Source: Kibdelosporangium persicum
GTDB taxonomy: Bacteria > Actinomycetota > Actinomycetes > Mycobacteriales > Pseudonocardiaceae
Assembly (NCBI RefSeq): GCF_013280595.1
Contig: NZ_JAAATY010000049.1
Coordinates: 1 to 56,480, forward strand
Direction: 5' to 3'
Length of the DNA stretch: 56,480 bases
Below are positions 1 to 8,530 of this stretch, piece after piece. The position numbers and the translations under genes are program-made. Numbering within the stretch: position 1 is the stretch's first letter; the number at the start of each line of letters is the position of its first letter. The notes below the pieces were generated by a model. The model saw only the letters and a program-made list of their open reading frames with translations, ran no database searches and was not told where the DNA came from.

Positions 1-2711
1 TCGACCAGTCCCAGGACACTGCCTTGGTAGTCGGTGATGGCGTTGTAGCGAGCACCGTTGTCAGTCTGGACGGTCATGACAGTGCCACGGGGATCGCGGC
101 TGTAGGTGGTCAACGACCCGTTCTCCTTGACCCACATCGGCCCCAGCGCAGTCTGCCCGAAGACGTGGGTGCTGGTGGTCGAGCCGACCTTTTCGGTGAT
201 GGATCGGGGTTGGGTGTGGTCGATGCCGTCGTAGCTGGCCCGGTAGACCTCAACGCCACCGCTGGTCGCGCTCAGCAATTGGTTGGTGGGACTGTAGGAG
301 TACGTCTCCGACGGGTTGGTGCGGCCGGTCAGATTGCCTGCGGCGTCGAAGGTGTTGGTCGAGTTGCCTGCTTGGGTGGCCTGGTTGGCCGCGTTCATGG
401 TGAACGGTGTGCCCGCCAGGTTGGTTAGGTTGTTGGCCGGGTCGTAGTTGAACGTGTCGTTGCCTGCCCTGGACAGCCGGGCTAGTGGGTCGTAGCTGAA
501 TGTGGTGGTGACTCCGGCGATGGTCTTGGACTGCAGGAGGTCGCTGTCGCCGCCACCGGGCACGGCGTAGCTGTAGGTGACCTTGAGCGTTTCCGTCCCA
601 GCCGGGTTCTTGACCGAGATGCTGGTCTGCCGTCCCGAAGCGTCATAGCCGATGGTCTGAGAACCCGCGCCTGGCCAGGTGATCGAGGTGCGGCGGTCGG
701 CGTTGTCGTAGGTGAACGTGGTGTCCTGGATGCCGGGGTCGGTCATCTTGACCATCCGGTTGGCCGCGTCGTAGTAGAACAGCAGCGACTGGCCGGTTTC
801 ACTGGTCCAGACGTTGTCGAGGTTGCCGGCCTCGTCGTAGTCGTAGGTGACGTGCTCGTTGCTGACGCCCTCGGTGCGTTCAGCGGTCTTGACCTGGTTG
901 AACGAGGGGTAGCGGTCCCAGGAGAAGTAGGTGTTCCACGTGGGCGCGATCTTCCAGATGATGTTGCCCTGGTGGTCGTACCAGATCTCCAGCAGGGTCT
1001 TGTCGTTGTCGGAGTCGTCGGTGACGCGTACGACGCGGTCGAATTTGTCGTAGTCGTAACCGATCTTGCGCCCGCGCCCGTCGGTCACCTGCACAATTCG
1101 CGACAGCGAGTCGTACTGGTACCTGGTCGTGCCCATCGGTGCGGGCGGGGTCACCGATGTCAGATTGCCCGCGGCGTCGTATCCGAAACTGGTGATGTTG
1201 CCGTTGCCGTCCTTGGCCGTAGCCAGCGTGCCCTTCGGATAGTTGTACGTCCGGGTGTCGATGTCCGAGTTCAGACCCACCGACCGGATCTTGGTGAGGT
1301 TGCCTGGACCGTCGTACTCACGCGTGACTTCCCGCCCTGCCGGATCTTTCAACGACGTTGGTGAGTACGGGTGGGCTGCGCTGGTGTAGCCGATGGTGTT
1401 GGTCGCGCCGGTCGGCAGCTTGGTGCTGATGAGGTTGTTGAGCGGGTCGTAGCGCCTCTCGCTGACGTTGCCCATGCCGTCGGTCGTGGTCTGGATATCG
1501 CTGTTGGCCGTCCAACTCTGGGACTGCTCGTGCCCGAGCGCGTCGACCGCCTTGGTCTGCCGGCCTGCGCTGTCGAAGTGATAGGTCGTGGCGTTGCCCT
1601 TCGGATCCCGTTGCACGGTTTTGCCGGACTGGTACTCGAAGGTGGTGTCCAAGGGTGTGGCGCTGTTGGGCACGGACACTTTGGTGATTCGGTGGGCGTC
1701 GTCGTAGTCGAAGCAGTACTTGTTGCCGGAGGGGTCGGTGATGGAGGCGAGGTTCCAGTCGGCGTCCCACTCCAGCTTGATGGTGTGGCCGTTGCGGTCG
1801 ACGAACGATGTCAGCTGGCTGTTGCTGTTGTACTCGTAGGTGGCGACGTCGGTGCCGGTCGGGTCGGTGATGCGCGTGATGTGGGCGGCGTGGTTGGTGA
1901 AGACCGAAGTGACCCGGCCCTGTGAGTCCACTATGGAGTGGACGCTGCCGAATTGGTTGTAGTGAAAGGTGTTGCTGTTGCCGTTGCGGTCGGCTTGGGA
2001 GAGTAGCCTGCCGTACTCGGTGAACCGCCACTTCTCCTCGGAGGAGTGGAAGGTGAGCGTGAAGGTGCCGTCGCTTTCCTCGTGGAGTTTGGCGTTCATC
2101 CCGCTTGGGGTGATGTAACCGCCGAGGATGTTCGGGATGAACGTGGCGCAGTAGTTGCTCGGGCCGTGCAGGATCACATCGTTGCCGTCGAACTCGAGGC
2201 CGACGTCCGCGCCGAGCGACATGGTGGTGCCGACACCGAAGGATCCCCTGGTGGGTACGAGGTTGTTGTAGACATGGCTGATCGCCAGGTCCAGCCCGGT
2301 CCCCTTGAGGGTGAAGTCGTCCTGGGTGACGACCAGGTTGCCGCTGGAGAGGTTGACCAGGATCTCCATCCGGTCACTGACCTTGAACCGCTCCAACGGG
2401 TAGAACGGGCGCAAGCCTGTGCGGTCGCCGCAATCGGCCAGCCCTTGCGTCTGACCAGTGCCCCGCTGGCGAACTGCCGGCCCAGGCGTCCAGTAGGTTT
2501 GCGGTGGCGGTCCACCCAACGGCGTGCGGTTAACCGCGGTAGGTGCCTGCCACGCTTGGCTTGTGGTTGGCAGCGGCGGCTTCGGTGTTACCGGTGTGGT
2601 CGCGGCCGCGATGGTGCTCGTGCCGACCATGCCGCTGGTGATCAGGCTGAATGTGGTTGCTACGGCTAGGAGTCTGCCCATCCGCAAGCTACGAGAGCTT
2701 CTTGATCGCAT
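1..2711 (-). CDS. Secreted RHS/YD-repeat protein, C-terminus beyond the window
   Basis: The minus frame is open from an ATG at 2711 to the left edge, so about 903 N-terminal residues are present and the C-terminus is missing. A GGGGAGG lies 11 nt upstream of the ATG. Residues 1-36 form a signal peptide (basic start, hydrophobic core, Ala-rich end). A unique domain of roughly 230 residues follows, then many YD-type repeats such as TFTYDNADRR and DRNGHTIKLEWD. RHS/YD proteins form large cell-surface or secreted shells and often deliver a C-terminal toxin. Any toxin and immunity gene would lie left of position 1. I checked the frame near 59, 719, 1799 and 2000-2711 and it is continuous. The family call is firm; the toxin role is inference. 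Confidence 0.88.
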   Translation of the reverse strand, partial: MRSRSSRSLRMGRLLAVATTFSLITSGMVGTSTIAAATTPVTPKPPLPTTSQAWQAPTAVNRTPLGGPPPQTYWTPGPAVRQRGTGQTQGLADCGDRTGLRPFYPLERFKVSDRMEILVNLSSGNLVVTQDDFTLKGTGLDLAISHVYNNLVPTRGSFGVGTTMSLGADVGLEFDGNDVILHGPSNYCATFIPNILGGYITPSGMNAKLHEESDGTFTLTFHSSEEKWRFTEYGRLLSQADRNGNSNTFHYNQFGSVHSIVDSQGRVTSVFTNHAAHITRITDPTGTDVATYEYNSNSQLTSFVDRNGHTIKLEWDADWNLASITDPSGNKYCFDYDDAHRITKVSVPNSATPLDTTFEYQSGKTVQRDPKGNATTYHFDSAGRQTKAVDALGHEQSQSWTANSDIQTTTDGMGNVSERRYDPLNNLISTKLPTGATNTIGYTSAAHPYSPTSLKDPAGREVTREYDGPGNLTKIRSVGLNSDIDTRTYNYPKGTLATAKDGNGNITSFGYDAAGNLTSVTPPAPMGTTRYQYDSLSRIVQVTDGRGRKIGYDYDKFDRVVRVTDDSDNDKTLLEIWYDHQGNIIWKIAPTWNTYFSWDRYPSFNQVKTAERTEGVSNEHVTYDYDEAGNLDNVWTSETGQSLLFYYDAANRMVKMTDPGIQDTTFTYDNADRRTSITWPGAGSQTIGYDASGRQTSISVKNPAGTETLKVTYSYAVPGGGDSDLLQSKTIAGVTTTFSYDPLARLSRAGNDTFNYDPANNLTNLAGTPFTMNAANQATQAGNSTNTFDAAGNLTGRTNPSETYSYSPTNQLLSATSGGVEVYRASYDGIDHTQPRSITEKVGSTTSTHVFGQTALGPMWVKENGSLTTYSRDPRGTVMTVQTDNGARYNAITDYQGSVLGLV

Positions 2712-3174
2712 GGGTGGTTGGACCTCCCCTGAGTAGTGTCCGCCCCGTCGACACCCCCCGGCGTCCGGACACATCGGCGGACCCTACGCACCCAATTCAC
2801 GAGCCCTCTAGACAACTTGAACAAGACCACCCGGATAGCCCAGGACGCGACAATAGATGACGAATCTAATCCGCTGCACTGACGCGCCGTCTATTACTGA
2901 ATGGCGGTACACAGTGGAACCAACTGGACTGGAAACAGTGTCATCGGACCAGTTGGCATGCTTTAGTGGTGCGGATCGGATGAGCTGAAGTATGTTGTCA
3001 TTCGTGAACCATAAGACATTAGTGCGCTAGGCTATGGCCCAATTCACTTTGTTTGGGCTTGCCCAACGAGATGTGGTTAGCAGCGACAAAACGTCAGCTC
3101 CACGCCGCCATCGTTGCAGATGAACGGGTAGATGTTCACCGGGCCTGCCCCGAGTGAAGAAAGCCGTGGCACGC
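2712..3174. other. Intergenic stretch upstream of the RHS gene
   Basis: About 460 nt with no convincing gene. It holds the RHS ribosome binding site next to 2711 and presumably its promoter. The stretch around 2860-3060 is AT-richer than its surroundings, as expected of promoter or recently acquired DNA. Confidence 0.4.
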
Positions 3175-3425
3175 TTAAGGAGCGTTGTCCTCGGGCAGTC
3201 GGCGGTTTTCTGTCCGCATCGCGGTCAACTCGTCACGTTCAGTGCTGGTCAGCCCGTCATTTCGCGTCCCGGCATCGAGTTCGGCCTGCTTGACCCACGC
3301 GCGCACCGCGGTCTCGGTCAGGTCGAAATCCCGCGCGACCTGACCCGGCGACCGGTCACCGCGCTGGCACAACTCGACAATCACGCCCGCTGCGGCCGCC
3401 GCTTCTTCTTGCCCATAGGCTTCAT
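3175..3425 (-). pseudogene. IS3-type transposase OrfA remnant
   Basis: From ATG 3425 the frame reads MKPMGKKKRRPQRA and stops. The family then continues in another frame with IVELCQRGDRSPGQVARDFD and AVRAWVKQAELDAGTR, followed by the ENRRL leucine-zipper motif, ending in a premature stop at 3175. IS3 OrfA proteins normally have SFTPEFKAE-like residues between these blocks and run further after the zipper. The copy therefore has an internal deletion plus frameshift and a truncated C-terminus. No OrfB (DDE) partner is visible. It is dead, and marks past insertion next to the tRNA-Arg fragment. Confidence 0.75.
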
Positions 3426-4325
3426 GATGAACATCCCTCCCAGAGGCTCGCACCCCCCTGATCTCAGATGTGCGTCAACGGGTCAAGCCCACTCGTGACA
3501 GTGCTGGCTTGGTGATGGCGTTCGGTCGATCCGAGTTGTCTCGTCCTCCAGCGCGATCACCAGGGTCGCGCTTGGCCTATGACTACGGCGCGCGGTATCG
3601 GCTTTACGCCCCCCGGGGGCACCGTGGCGAGCTGGTGCAGTAGGAGCGTGCATTCCTATCTTGTGGGCTTCGCCACCGACTGGTCCTGGTCGTGGTGACT
3701 GAGCGTGATGCCGCGCAGGGCGTCCAGAACGGCTGGTGCGTCGGCGCATTGCAGGAAGCGTGGCGGGGCCAGCCTGTCAGCCTCGTCCAGAGGGACGTCG
3801 TGCTGAGGGGGCGCCTGGTACGCCGGGCGGGGACCTGTCGTGGCGGAACCCAGAGCCGCGGGCTCGCTGGCTGTCGGGTCCGGACCCGGTTGGCCGTTGT
3901 TCGGCGCGCTGTGCTCAGGCCCGTACTCAGAGGTCTCTGGGGTGTTCGATGGGTGTTCAGACGTCAGAGCACCAGCGCGGATGGGGCAGGACGGGGAAGG
4001 ACACGAAGGTGGTCCGATCTGGCCATCCTCGGACTGCCCAGGACTGGCAAGGACGTTCTGGACGGATTTACCCGGATACGGATCAGAAGGTCAGGGGTTC
4101 GAATCCCTTCGGGTGCGCCACATATTTTCGCAGCTCAGATGCTGCTTCTAGGGAAGATCGGTGTCTGGCTTCAAGGTGGCATCCCTGTAGTAGCAGGGAT
4201 GCCAGGCCACGTTAAAGGGACATGGCGGCTCAGCCCCTTGCGGTTGCGGCGAGCCGGGCTTCAGACCTCCTTTCTCACCTGTCGGTGTGGCCGCTACACC
4301 TGAGCGGGTGAGGTGGGTTAGGCCG
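3426..4325. other. Gene-poor stretch carrying a tRNA-Arg fragment
   Basis: About 900 nt with no gene I can support. Minus-strand frames from about 4000 to 3670 read as Pro/Ala-rich protein without a start and end in a stop near 3670. This could be a decayed C-terminus of an element gene, but no family is recognisable. Rightward frames of 100-200 codons here lack ribosome binding sites and family motifs. The only recognisable element is the tRNA-Arg 3' half at 4077-4120. Confidence 0.45.
4077..4120 (+). other. 3' half of tRNA-Arg(ACG), probable att-site relic
   Basis: The 44 nt read as tRNA-Arg from U33 to the CCA end: anticodon ACG, the 3' anticodon stem TCAGA, variable loop, T-arm AGGGG-TTCGAAT-CCCTT, acceptor strand CGGGTGC, discriminator G and CCA. 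No 5' half (acceptor GCACCCG, D-arm) precedes it, so it cannot fold as a tRNA. Integrative elements and phages commonly recombine into the 3' ends of tRNA genes and leave such half copies at one border. The neighbouring IS fragment supports an element boundary. No integrase is visible in the window. Confidence 0.75.
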
Positions 4326-5831
4326 TCACCGGTCGTACAGGCGGCCCCAGCGGCCTGGCATGTCGTGCAGACGTTCCGTGTCCGCGGTTGGCGGTGTGGC
4401 GAGCAGCCAGCCGCTTGGCCAGATGCGGAGGTCGTCCACGTCCAGGCGGGCGTATGCGCCCCCGCACGTGGCGGCGCCGGTGAACGTCACGTCGCTGAAC
4501 CTGGCCTCCGCGCCGAACAGGGCGCTGTCGAAGTTGGCGTGTCGACCGAATTCCGATCCGCCGAACAGGGCGTTGCCGTTGAATCGAGTTCCGCGGAACC
4601 TCGCCTCGTCCAGCAGTTTCGTCTTGGTGAAGATCGCGCTGTCCGCGAAGACCGCGTCATTGAAGCCGACGAAGTCGTGGAAGACTGCATCGTCGAAGAC
4701 GACAGCGTCGGCGAAGCGTGTGCCGCCGAAAACCACGTCCTGGTCGAACCGCGCGGCACGGAAGTAGGTGCGCCCGTTGAAATGGACTGCGTGGTACTTG
4801 TCGACACCGAAGTGCGTACGGCCGGTGAACCGCGCACCGTCGAACACGGCTGTTTGAGCGAAGCGCGCGTTGTCGAACACGACAAAGTCGAATCGCGTAC
4901 CGCCGAAGTCGGCCTTGCCCTCGAACTGTGTTCCGTCGAACGTGGCGATCGACCGGAACGTGGCCTGTGCGAAGTCGGCCTCGTGGTCGAACCGTGCCCG
5001 GGTGAAGTCGGTGGGCTCGGCCCAGACAGTGTTGATGAACCGGGCGTCGCCGGTGAACCGGGCGTTGCCGAACGTCAGCGGGCCGGTGAACTCGGCCAGG
5101 CTGAACTCGGCGGTGCCGTGGAACCGGGCACCCTCGAACGTGGCGCCGTGCAGATGGCAGCGTTCGAGGGTGAAGTCGAGGAGAGTGGCGCCGGCCAGGT
5201 CCAGCGTGATGCCGGGCCAGAACGCGTCCGGCTGGCCCCGTCGCAAGTGGGTGGTCAGGAGGCGTTGGGCCGTCAGCCGGACCTGCCGTTCCTGAGTTCT
5301 GCGCAGTTCGCGGTCCGGGTCGGGCTCCGTCGAGCCGGTGTCATCAGTGGTGTGGGGCATGCGCAGGTAGGCGCACAGCACGTTGACGATGACCTGGCGC
5401 TGGTCAGGATTGTTCTGCGCCAGGCGTTCCAGTGCGTAGATGCCCGCGATCCGCACATGGGCATGCTCGGAGCCGAGCTGGGCGGCGGCCATTGTGTACA
5501 GCTCGGTGACCCGTCGTTCCACGGCGTCACGGGCGGTGTGGGCTTGGTCGAGGTCCTTCTGGCGAAGCTCACGATCCTTCTGGGCGATGGCCAGTTCGGC
5601 GGTCCGCTGGCGGCGAACCGCCAGCCACAGCGCGACCGCGCCGCCGGAGCCGATCACGATCGTGCCGGCGGTCTTGATCGCCTCCAGGCTGTTGCGCGGG
5701 TCTCCTCGGCCATAGGCAAGCACCAGCCACGCCGCGACGCCGATGCCTATCGCGACCATGAGGACCGCGAGCCACACGACCGTACGTGGTCGCAGGACCT
5801 CGTAGGTGGGGCCTTCGTCCTTCCGCGTCAA
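4326..5831 (-). CDS. Membrane-anchored pentapeptide-repeat protein
   Basis: 501 residues from a TTG start at 5831, the only start codon available in its frame (stop upstream at 5930). Residues 18-41 and about 51-68 are hydrophobic transmembrane segments. A charged, Gln-rich probable coiled coil covers about 70-105, then a helical domain, then from about 215 a long run of pentapeptide repeats (ATFEG, ARFHG, ARFTG, TRFDF units) forming a right-handed beta-helix to about 470. Such proteins are common in actinobacteria. Some pentapeptide proteins protect gyrase, but the membrane anchor makes that role unlikely here. The partner is unknown. The start overlaps the stop of a 29-codon upstream frame (TTGA). 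Confidence 0.8.
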   Translation of the reverse strand: MTRKDEGPTYEVLRPRTVVWLAVLMVAIGIGVAAWLVLAYGRGDPRNSLEAIKTAGTIVIGSGGAVALWLAVRRQRTAELAIAQKDRELRQKDLDQAHTARDAVERRVTELYTMAAAQLGSEHAHVRIAGIYALERLAQNNPDQRQVIVNVLCAYLRMPHTTDDTGSTEPDPDRELRRTQERQVRLTAQRLLTTHLRRGQPDAFWPGITLDLAGATLLDFTLERCHLHGATFEGARFHGTAEFSLAEFTGPLTFGNARFTGDARFINTVWAEPTDFTRARFDHEADFAQATFRSIATFDGTQFEGKADFGGTRFDFVVFDNARFAQTAVFDGARFTGRTHFGVDKYHAVHFNGRTYFRAARFDQDVVFGGTRFADAVVFDDAVFHDFVGFNDAVFADSAIFTKTKLLDEARFRGTRFNGNALFGGSEFGRHANFDSALFGAEARFSDVTFTGAATCGGAYARLDVDDLRIWPSGWLLATPPTADTERLHDMPGRWGRLYDR

Positions 5832-5917
5832 CGGCGGAGGGCGGTCGGCGGGCGGCGCTCCGCCTCTGTTCCGGTCGTCAGTGCGGCTGTCCGGGCTCGC
5901 TTCTTGTTGCTGTGCAT
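5828..5917 (-). CDS. Possible 29-residue leader peptide upstream of the pentapeptide gene
   Basis: ATG at 5917 is preceded by AAGGTGA at 5-6 nt, a better ribosome binding site than anything before the TTG of the pentapeptide gene. The frame encodes a basic, Arg-rich 29-residue peptide, and its TGA overlaps the TTG of the next gene as TTGA. It could be a translational-coupling leader. Alternatively, a single frameshift may have separated the true N-terminus from the pentapeptide gene. Confidence 0.35.
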   Translation of the reverse strand: MHSNKKRARTAALTTGTEAERRPPTALRR

Positions 5918-6068
5918 CGTGGTCACCTTACGACCACGTGCTGCCACGTTCACTGCTCCAGGCGAGTGGGGTGGTGACAGAGGGGTGCAGTGCGCCGCGA
6001 ACAAGAAAGTGTCAGCACCACGATCGCGGCAACGGGTGCCCATGCCGATGAGAGTGCGGGATCGACGG

Positions 6069-6371
6069 TTATCGCTTGGCAGGTGTGGACAGTGCGTCGA
6101 ACCAGGGATTGGGCGGCGGCGGCGCTACCGGTTCAGCGGGTGAGGTGTCAAGGCGACGGTGACGGATGGTGTCGATACCCGCCGCGCGTGCGGCAGTGAG
6201 GTCGGCGTCTCTGCTGCCGACGAACAGGCACGACTCCGCTGGGGTGGCGCGCTCGTGGATCGCGGCGGTGATCAAGTCCGGGGCGGGTGGCAGAACGGCC
6301 CGGTCCGGACTCGTGCGTCCGGCGAGGTGCCGGGCATGCTCCGCCAGCCCAGGATATGCCTGAACACACGC
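6069..6371 (-). pseudogene. HAD-family hydrolase C-terminal fragment
   Basis: The frame after the stop at 6372-6374 resembles the C-terminal half of HAD phosphatases (GmhB-like): a Pro-Ala-Pro-Asp-Leu-Ile segment, then FVGSRDADLTAARAAGID, matching HAD motif IV with its acidic residues and the following helix, and a Pro-rich tail ending at 6069. The N-terminal motif I (DxDx[TV]) is absent, and the upstream frame is closed. I read this as a decayed gene rather than a functional small protein. Confidence 0.5.
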
Positions 6372-6463
6372 TCATGTCGCTGGTCGACTCATCGATGCAC
6401 GCCCATCCCGATGAGCGAGCGAGTGAGCGGATCCACGTTGTGGAGGCGGAGTTCGTTTTGTGT

Positions 6464-6479
6464 GATGTCTCAAGACATC
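6464..6479. repeat. Near-perfect 7-bp inverted repeat with 2-bp spacer
   Basis: GATGTCT-ca-AGACATC, followed five bases later by TGACG. It lies in gene-free DNA between the HAD remnant and the hypothetical gene ending at 6568. It could be an IS terminal sequence (I recall similar palindromes near IS481-type elements, unverified) or a dimeric repressor operator. No transposase is attached. Confidence 0.45.
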
Positions 6480-6567
6480 CTTGACGTTTCGTTGTCGACA
6501 CCAGCTCGACCCCATCGAGCTTGGGAAACTCCGGACTTCTGGAACCACAGGTCGGTGGCCGCACCAG

Positions 6568-7170
6568 TCAGCCGATGGCCGGCGGATTCGGTCCGAATCC
6601 TTGGCGCTGTGCCCAGTCTCGGATCGCTATGTCCCATTGGTGTTCAGCGGGTGCTCCGCGGCCGGGGTGGCGGGTGGTGTGGTCGGTGATGTCGCCGATC
6701 CGCCAGAACTGGATGAGGAACCTCTCGATCCCGTCGGGCTGCCGGTCAGGATCGGCGGCGTAGGCGGCGATCGCGTCGTTGCTTCCCCACCGGTACGCCC
6801 TGACCCGGTATTCACCGGGTGCGTTGAGGTGCAGCATGCCGGTTTCGGGTGCGGTGGCCATGGGCGCTTGCGCGTAGACGACGATCTCATCGGCATCGTC
6901 GTCGAACACCACTTGCCGTTCATCGCGGTCGGCGCCGTCCGGCCCACCAGTGGTGGGTGGGATCTCCCACGACTCCATTCGCACCGCCGCGGCGTGGTGG
7001 ACGTGCACCGCGCTGTGCACGGCGACGGCATTGTCCACAACGGTCAAAATTGAGGGCATCTCGTCAAAGGGGAACCGCGGAGGCTCGTGCAGCCCCCGCG
7101 ATCCCACTTGGAAATGCCTGTAGTCGATCCCTACGTGGGATTCAATGACACGCGTTGGCATCACTGGCAT
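6568..7170 (-). CDS. Hypothetical protein downstream of the NucA/NucB nuclease
   Basis: 200 residues from ATG 7170, 16 nt after the nuclease stop and on the same strand, so probably co-transcribed. There is no signal peptide or membrane segment. It is acidic in the middle (DDDADEIV) and rich in His, Trp and aromatic residues, with a predicted alpha/beta composition. I recognise no family. Position and predicted cytoplasmic location would suit an immunity protein for the upstream exported nuclease. That is inference from gene order only. Confidence 0.6.
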   Translation of the reverse strand: MPVMPTRVIESHVGIDYRHFQVGSRGLHEPPRFPFDEMPSILTVVDNAVAVHSAVHVHHAAAVRMESWEIPPTTGGPDGADRDERQVVFDDDADEIVVYAQAPMATAPETGMLHLNAPGEYRVRAYRWGSNDAIAAYAADPDRQPDGIERFLIQFWRIGDITDHTTRHPGRGAPAEHQWDIAIRDWAQRQGFGPNPPAIG

Positions 7171-7186
7171 GTGCTGAGGTTACCAC

Positions 7187-8530
7187 TCAGCCAGCCTTGA
7201 CCCAGTAATTGTCAAGATCTTTGTATAGAATGCGATCCCATTCAAGATACCACTGCAGCGCATTGCCGGCGAGTCCGTTTTGCTCCTTTGGTACATCCTG
7301 AATGGAGAAGTTTCCGTCGCCTTTACCTGCGCCCTGCTGGGTGGTTGCGAACGGGTATTCGTCGCATTGCCGGGTAGTCTTGTCGAAGTCCGGCAGCTGG
7401 CCAGGGCCCGTGTATGGGGGTTGCTTGTCGCACGCCCTATCTTTCTCGGCCGCGTTTTTCTTCCAATCTTCACCATTATATTGAACGCGTGTCAGCGGGG
7501 GCTGGCTCGCGTCAGATGCCCATTTGCCGGGTATGTTTTTGGGTGTTCCGTAGTTGGGATACGTTTGAGCTGGTTGATTCTGGGCTTTGCGAATGTGGTG
7601 GACGACTTCGTCGTAGCCGTTTCCGAAGTTGTAGTTGAGCCGGGGGATGACGTCAGTAAATACGCACCTGAGTGGAGAGGGGAAATAGTTTGCCGAATCG
7701 CATCGGAATCCGGTTATATCCCCGGACCCAGTTACGGTTGGCCTGCCGAAGTCGTCTATTGCCTGCCCGGTTAGGCCCAATATGTGACGCAGAACCCGCT
7801 CCGGCTCCTGGGAGGACTGTCGTTCATCGGAGTCCATGGTCCAGTCCACCCAGTCCCCGTCGTCCCAGTCGCCGATGTCTTTGGTGACGAAACCCTTGTC
7901 GGCTGTGCATCCGACGGTCAGTACGCGGCACTCGTACTTGAGACCTAGCGTCGACCACCCGGAAAACGTGCCCTCGGTTCGATAGTCATCACCGCGGAAG
8001 AACACATGGGTCTTGCGCACGAATGGGTTCCCGATGGCAGCCGCCCTGTAGTCGACCCAGAACTCCCCCTCGATTTTCCCGTTGACGATGATCCCGCCAT
8101 GGACGGTGCGCTTCTGGCACCAGAACCCGCGGAACAGGACGTGTCCTCCGGGACTGTCCGCACCGGGTTGTTTGAGGCACTCGTCCAGAAGTTGTTGCGG
8201 TGGCTGTGCCGCTGTCTGCGCGGCGATCGCCCGACTCCAGCTTTCCAACTTATCCCGCTGGGCCGGGTCGGCGTCGAATACGTTGTTCCGGCGAGCCGCG
8301 ACACGCACCGCCTCCTCGGCCGTGCCGGTCCGCTGCGGCGGCGAGGACACGACAACATTACCGGCGGCGTCGATTGTGGGTTCAGCAGGATCACCCACAA
8401 CCGAAATGAACCCGGTATACCCGGTCATCGAAGGTCTGGACTGTGCATTCGCTGTAGCGGGCGTGACCACAAACATCGACGCGACGACTGCGAAGACCCA
8501 GAGCCGACGACATGAGTGTGATGTTCTCAC
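7187..8530 (-). CDS. Secreted protein with C-terminal NucA/NucB DNase domain
   Basis: 447 residues from GTG 8530, chosen because GGAGG lies 11 nt upstream and the start gives a clean signal peptide (basic MRTSHSCRR, hydrophobic core, cleavage after ATANA near residue 29). The in-frame extension upstream to 8815 has no such signal. The middle part, about residues 120-320, is a Cys-containing domain with several FWC/CRV motifs I cannot assign. The last 90 or so residues carry the NucA/NucB signature: CDKQ, then CDEYPFATTQQGAG, then the terminal WYLEWDRILYKD block. The NucA/NucB family comprises sporulation-related and exported DNases. Use as a competitor-directed toxin is inferred from the fusion and the adjacent gene. 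Confidence 0.75.
   Translation of the reverse strand: MRTSHSCRRLWVFAVVASMFVVTPATANAQSRPSMTGYTGFISVVGDPAEPTIDAAGNVVVSSPPQRTGTAEEAVRVAARRNNVFDADPAQRDKLESWSRAIAAQTAAQPPQQLLDECLKQPGADSPGGHVLFRGFWCQKRTVHGGIIVNGKIEGEFWVDYRAAAIGNPFVRKTHVFFRGDDYRTEGTFSGWSTLGLKYECRVLTVGCTADKGFVTKDIGDWDDGDWVDWTMDSDERQSSQEPERVLRHILGLTGQAIDDFGRPTVTGSGDITGFRCDSANYFPSPLRCVFTDVIPRLNYNFGNGYDEVVHHIRKAQNQPAQTYPNYGTPKNIPGKWASDASQPPLTRVQYNGEDWKKNAAEKDRACDKQPPYTGPGQLPDFDKTTRQCDEYPFATTQQGAGKGDGNFSIQDVPKEQNGLAGNALQWYLEWDRILYKDLDNYWVKAG

Noticed and set aside
4287-6143. A 618-codon rightward open frame opposite the pentapeptide-repeat gene
   Set aside because: It is the mirror of the repeat gene in GC-rich DNA. Its protein is a repetitive string of Val/Glu/Arg with no domain and no ribosome binding site.
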